Below are positions 7,205 through 9,586 of a stretch of DNA of 9,586 nt, piece after piece. This stretch comes from an uncultured Ruminococcus sp. Lineage in GTDB: Bacteria > Bacillota > Clostridia > Oscillospirales > Acutalibacteraceae. The notes beneath the pieces are model-generated. The model was not told where the DNA came from. It searched no databases and saw only the letters and a program-made list of their open reading frames with translations. Each line of letters starts with the position of its first letter. Within the stretch, counting starts at the first letter, position 1. Position numbers and translations under genes: made by a program. The stretch lies in contig CAMGGF010000037.1 in assembly GCA_946055445.1 (NCBI GenBank), positions 1 through 9,586 on the forward strand, in the 5' to 3' direction.

Positions 7205-7238
7205 AAACCGTGCTGTGTAATAACAGCACGGTTTTTTT
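7205..7238 (+). terminator. Strong intrinsic terminator, probably bidirectional
   Basis: A perfect 12-base-pair stem, AAACCGTGCTGT (7205-7216) with ACAGCACGGTTT (7223-7234), has a 6-base loop and a run of seven T at 7232-7238. It lies between the converging foldase gene and folK. On the - strand the same hairpin is followed by the weaker TTTATTG, so it may also end the folate operon. Confidence 0.93.
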
Positions 7239-7254
7239 ACAGTTTTAAAAAATA

Positions 7255-7734
7255 TTATTCTGACTTGTAACGCCGAATATCCGTCATTGGCATTGCAGCA
7301 TAAGCCGCCGCAAAAGAAAAGCCGTATGCGCAACCTGTTGGAAACAAATCCATCAGCGGTTGCAATACAAACGAGCGATTGAGAATTTCGGGATGCGGTA
7401 CACACAGATTCGGCGTGTTTGCCGTGTAGTTTTCTGCCAGCAACACATCAATATCTATGCAGCGCGGCCCGTTTTTAAACAACCGCACCCTGCCGAGCGC
7501 GGCTTCAATACCAAGCGCGGCGCCGAGTACCGTTTCCGGTGAAAAATCCGTTTCGATTTCGACCGCCATATTTAAGAAATCGTCTTGTGCTTTATATCCG
7601 TACGGTTCCGTTTCATAAATGAAAGATTTGTTGATAATTCTTGTGTTCGGCAAGCGCGCAAGCGATTCCAGCGCATCGTTTAAGTTTCGCAGGCGGTCAC
7701 CGATATTGGTGCCGAGCCCCAAGACCATTTTCAT
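7255..7734 (-). CDS. folK: HPPK: 6-hydroxymethyl-7,8-dihydropterin pyrophosphokinase
   Basis: The enzyme transfers pyrophosphate from ATP to 6-hydroxymethyl-7,8-dihydropterin, making the substrate for FolP. At 159 residues it has the normal length. Visible motifs are GLGTNIGDR (6-14), ETEPYG (41-46), FLNMAVEI (53-60), the metal- and ATP-binding GPRCIDIDVLL (89-99) with R91, D94 and D96, R82 and R84 just before it, and VPHPEILNRSFVLQPL (112-127) with H114. All expected key residues are present. The start codon overlaps the folB stop as ATGA (7731-7734), which points to translational coupling, and a GGGGAG lies 8 bases upstream inside folB. It is the last gene of the folate operon and ends just before a terminator hairpin. 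Confidence 0.96.
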   Translation of the reverse strand: MKMVLGLGTNIGDRLRNLNDALESLARLPNTRIINKSFIYETEPYGYKAQDDFLNMAVEIETDFSPETVLGAALGIEAALGRVRLFKNGPRCIDIDVLLAENYTANTPNLCVPHPEILNRSFVLQPLMDLFPTGCAYGFSFAAAYAAMPMTDIRRYKSE

Positions 7735-8120
7735 TCGCCTGTCTCCCCTGTCAATTCATTTTGACGCGTTCTTGTGATTTCTACTGCAACATACGCAAAA
7801 TCCGCTTGAATGGGCGCCTGTGGCTTTTTAACGCACACTGTAATCTCACGCACGGCATTATATGTAGACAGCACAGCGTCCGCAACGGTTTGCGCCGCTT
7901 TTTCAAGTAAATCAAACTTTTCAGAAAGGAAAGCCGCGCGGGCGGTTTTTAAAATTTTCGCGTAACTGACCGTATCGTCCACACGATCGGTCACGCAGGG
8001 CACGCACAACGAAACCGAACAAACCAAATCCAGAACAAACGGCTGTCCTTCTTCTTTTTCCTCGGGATTTACACCGTGATACGCATATAAACGCAAACCT
8101 TTGATACTGATTTTATCCAT
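7731..8120 (-). CDS. folB: Dihydroneopterin aldolase
   Basis: The enzyme cleaves 7,8-dihydroneopterin to 6-hydroxymethyl-7,8-dihydropterin and glycolaldehyde, feeding the FolK gene product encoded just downstream. At 129 residues it is of usual length (about 120). The signature YAYHGVNPEEKEEGQPF spans 12-28. By alignment from memory with the Staphylococcus aureus enzyme, E21 is the conserved active-site glutamate, E73 (in LLE, 71-73) the pterin anchor and K99 (VKKPQAPI, 97-104) the catalytic lysine. The start follows an AGAGGA ribosome site. The first 8 bases overlap the end of folP, and the stop overlaps the folK start, so all three are likely translated together. The last residues (about 115-129) form a polar tail of no evident role. 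Confidence 0.95.
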   Translation of the reverse strand: MDKISIKGLRLYAYHGVNPEEKEEGQPFVLDLVCSVSLCVPCVTDRVDDTVSYAKILKTARAAFLSEKFDLLEKAAQTVADAVLSTYNAVREITVCVKKPQAPIQADFAYVAVEITRTRQNELTGETGE

Positions 8121-8955
8121 TTTCTTTTCCTCTCACCAAAGCGTCGGTCATTTTAGCCGCCAGCACAGACTCGCGAATGTGATGCACACGAATAAAATCC
8201 GTACCGCCTGCAATGGCGAGGGTATCCGCCGCCAAAGTCCCATACAAACGGTCATCCCCCTCTGCGGCGGTTTCATTCGCCACAACGCGCTTGCAGGAAA
8301 GCGCTGTCAGCAATGCGCGGTCCTGCCGTTTTAATGCGCGAATATTCCGAATCAACTCCAAATTATCCGTATGGCTTTTCCCAAACCCGATGCCCATGTC
8401 AAAGCAAATCTGTTCGGGATGTATGCCCACCGCACAGCACTGCTTCTCCATTCGGTCAAAAAACGCCAAAACATCCTCTGTTACGCCGTTTTCGTAATTG
8501 GCAACCGTGTCGGCATCGGCATTGCCGCTGTGCATCACAATCCACCCTGCGCCGTAACGCTTCACAACCGCAGCCATTTCGGCAGAAAATCTGCCGCTGA
8601 CATCGTTAATAATCCGGGCGCCGTTTCGGAGCGCGTACTCCGCCACCAAAGGATAAAAGGTATCTACTGAAATCGGTATCTGCAAACGGTTTGCAAGAAA
8701 TGGCAAATACTGTTTTAATACTTCCAATTCTTCCGTATCGGAAAGCGGCGTATGACCGGGGCGTGTTGACTGTGCGCCGATGTCCAACAGGTCCGTACCG
8801 TTTTTTTCCATCTCTAAGGCGCGGTTTAAAGCAACCTGCGGTGTATTCCATTTGCCGCCGTCAAAAAAAGAGTCGGGCGTTACATTTAAAATCCCCATAA
8901 TATAGGTGCGCGTGTTTAGGGGAAATGCAAAACCGTTTCCGCGAAAATAATGCAT
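8113..8955 (-). CDS. folP: Dihydropteroate synthase
   Basis: The enzyme joins the HPPK product to p-aminobenzoate to give dihydropteroate and is the target of sulfonamides. It has 280 residues in a TIM barrel. Motifs in order are ILNVTPDSFFDGG (22-34) with N24, DIGAQSTRPG (58-67), ISVDTF (95-100), INDVSG (116-121), VMHSGN (140-145), DMGIGFGK (186-193) with D186, LSCK (219-222) with K222, and IRVHHI (255-260) with R256 and H258. The usual SRK reads SCK, and the usual DPG reads DMG. The frame is open up to 9057, but the longer start would lie inside folE and adds a basic, non-family extension. The ATG at 8955, one base after the folE stop and behind a G-rich ribosome site (GGGGGA), fits the family. 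Confidence 0.95.
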   Translation of the reverse strand: MHYFRGNGFAFPLNTRTYIMGILNVTPDSFFDGGKWNTPQVALNRALEMEKNGTDLLDIGAQSTRPGHTPLSDTEELEVLKQYLPFLANRLQIPISVDTFYPLVAEYALRNGARIINDVSGRFSAEMAAVVKRYGAGWIVMHSGNADADTVANYENGVTEDVLAFFDRMEKQCCAVGIHPEQICFDMGIGFGKSHTDNLELIRNIRALKRQDRALLTALSCKRVVANETAAEGDDRLYGTLAADTLAIAGGTDFIRVHHIRESVLAAKMTDALVRGKENG

Positions 8956-8956
8956 A

Positions 8957-9517
8957 CTAATTCCCCCGCAGTAAAGACATAGCCTCCGCGCGTGTGCGCG
9001 CGTCTTTTCGCATAATCCCGCGCAAAGCCGATGTTTGCGTTTTCGCGCCTGCGGCACGCGCGCCGCGCATCGTCATACACAAATGCTCCGCCTCTACAAC
9101 AACGGCAATCCCTTTCGGCGACAAATTCTCCTCCAAAAAGTCTGCAATTTGAGAGGTTAAGCGTTCTTGCAACTGCGGTTTTTTAGAAAAACTGTCCACA
9201 ATTCTCGCAAGTTTTGAAAGACCGATGACTTTACCGTCAGAGGGAATATAGGCAATATGCGCCTTTCCGACAAACGGCAGTAAATGATGCTCACACATAG
9301 AATACATAGGGATATCACGCACAATGACCATTTCATCATTATCGGTTTCGTTAAAGATTTTCAAATGCTTTGTGGGGTCATCTTCCAATCCCGCGAAAAT
9401 TTCAGCATACATATTCGCAACGCGTTTCGGCGTTTCCACAAGTCCCTCGCGGTCAGGGTCTTCCCCTATGGCAAGTAAAATTTCCCGAACAGCGTTCTCA
9501 ATTCGTTGTTTATCCAT
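8957..9517 (-). CDS. folE: GTP cyclohydrolase I (type IA)
   Basis: The enzyme converts GTP to 7,8-dihydroneopterin triphosphate and formate, the first committed step of folate synthesis. At 186 residues it has the expected bacterial length. The zinc ligands of the type IA family are visible: C75 and H78 in MCEHHLLPF (74-82) and C147 in EHLCMTMRG (144-152); H77 and H145 correspond to the catalytic histidines. ETPKRVANMY (28-37) and IGLSKLARIV (98-107) are further family blocks. The start has AAGGAG 11 bases upstream. It is the first complete gene of the folate operon seen here, and folP begins one base after its TAG. A phosphatase for the triphosphate is not in the window. No defect is seen. 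Confidence 0.97.
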   Translation of the reverse strand: MDKQRIENAVREILLAIGEDPDREGLVETPKRVANMYAEIFAGLEDDPTKHLKIFNETDNDEMVIVRDIPMYSMCEHHLLPFVGKAHIAYIPSDGKVIGLSKLARIVDSFSKKPQLQERLTSQIADFLEENLSPKGIAVVVEAEHLCMTMRGARAAGAKTQTSALRGIMRKDARTRAEAMSLLRGN

Positions 9518-9537
9518 TGTATTTGTATCTCCTTGTC

Positions 9538-9586
9538 TTACACAAATGAAAATTGCACCGTAAGCATTTGCTCATCATGCACATAC
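9538..9586 (-). CDS. Possible last codons of a gene upstream of folE
   Basis: On the - strand one frame stays open from the window edge to a TAA at 9540-9538, encoding HDEQMLTVQFSFV at its end. The folE ribosome site follows at once and folE starts 20 bases later, which is typical operon spacing. Sixteen codons are too few to judge coding or family. It could equally be leader sequence. Confidence 0.3.
   Translation of the reverse strand, partial: YVHDEQMLTVQFSFV

Noticed and set aside
8956..9057. Longer FolP start at 9057 giving a 34-residue extension
   Set aside because: The extension lies within folE in another frame, is highly basic and does not match the family N-terminus. The ATG at 8955 has a ribosome site and standard spacing.
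9518..9586. Tetrahydrofolate riboswitch before folE
   Set aside because: Only 69 bases are visible upstream of folE, no matching fold is apparent, and the spacing suggests another gene ends there.
1..9586. A novel defence, mobile or multi-gene system
   Set aside because: Every gene larger than 300 bases falls in a recognised housekeeping or membrane family except the DUF3137-like protein. There are no transposases, integrases, direct repeats or sharp changes in composition.

Overview
The window looks like a core-genome stretch of a low-to-mid GC Gram-positive bacterium, most likely from Clostridia and perhaps an uncultured Oscillospirales-type gut lineage. This is an inference from Shine-Dalgarno-rich starts (AAGGAG, GGAGG), the gene families present (a KtrAB pair, an ABC-F protein, a DUF3137-like protein, a PrsA-like foldase) and standard code use with TAA, TGA and TAG all serving as stops. 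No mobile element, CRISPR array, tRNA or rRNA was recognised.

Left part, + strand: the 3' end of a ThrE/YjjB-like exporter subunit (1-327) is followed by a probable promoter. A two-gene potassium uptake operon comes next: a KtrB/TrkH-type channel subunit (403-1749) and its KtrA/TrkA-type RCK gating subunit (1762-2406). An intrinsic terminator (2412-2436) closes this operon. An ABC-F ATPase gene (2456-4363) starts only 19 bases after the terminator and has an unusual second ABC signature.

Middle: a DUF3137-like two-helix membrane protein (4370-5269, - strand) converges with the ABC-F gene, with 6 bases between their stops. It diverges from a PrsA/SurA-like parvulin foldase (5494-7182, + strand). 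The 224-base gap between the two starts carries candidate promoters for both directions and an imperfect palindrome. The foldase is membrane-anchored rather than lipid-anchored, and appears to hold one intact and one degenerate parvulin domain. It ends at a strong, probably bidirectional terminator.

Right part, - strand: a compact folate operon, transcribed folE, folP, folB, folK. Its junctions are very tight: a 1-base gap, an 8-base overlap and a 4-base ATGA overlap. It encodes GTP cyclohydrolase I, dihydropteroate synthase, dihydroneopterin aldolase and HPPK, and so covers most of the route from GTP to dihydropteroate. A possible last few codons of another gene lie upstream at the window edge.

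I see no new multi-gene system here. The points worth a second look are residue-level departures in conserved motifs (ABC-F NBD2 signature, FolP SRK motif), the foldase architecture, and the terminator placed directly before the ABC-F gene.
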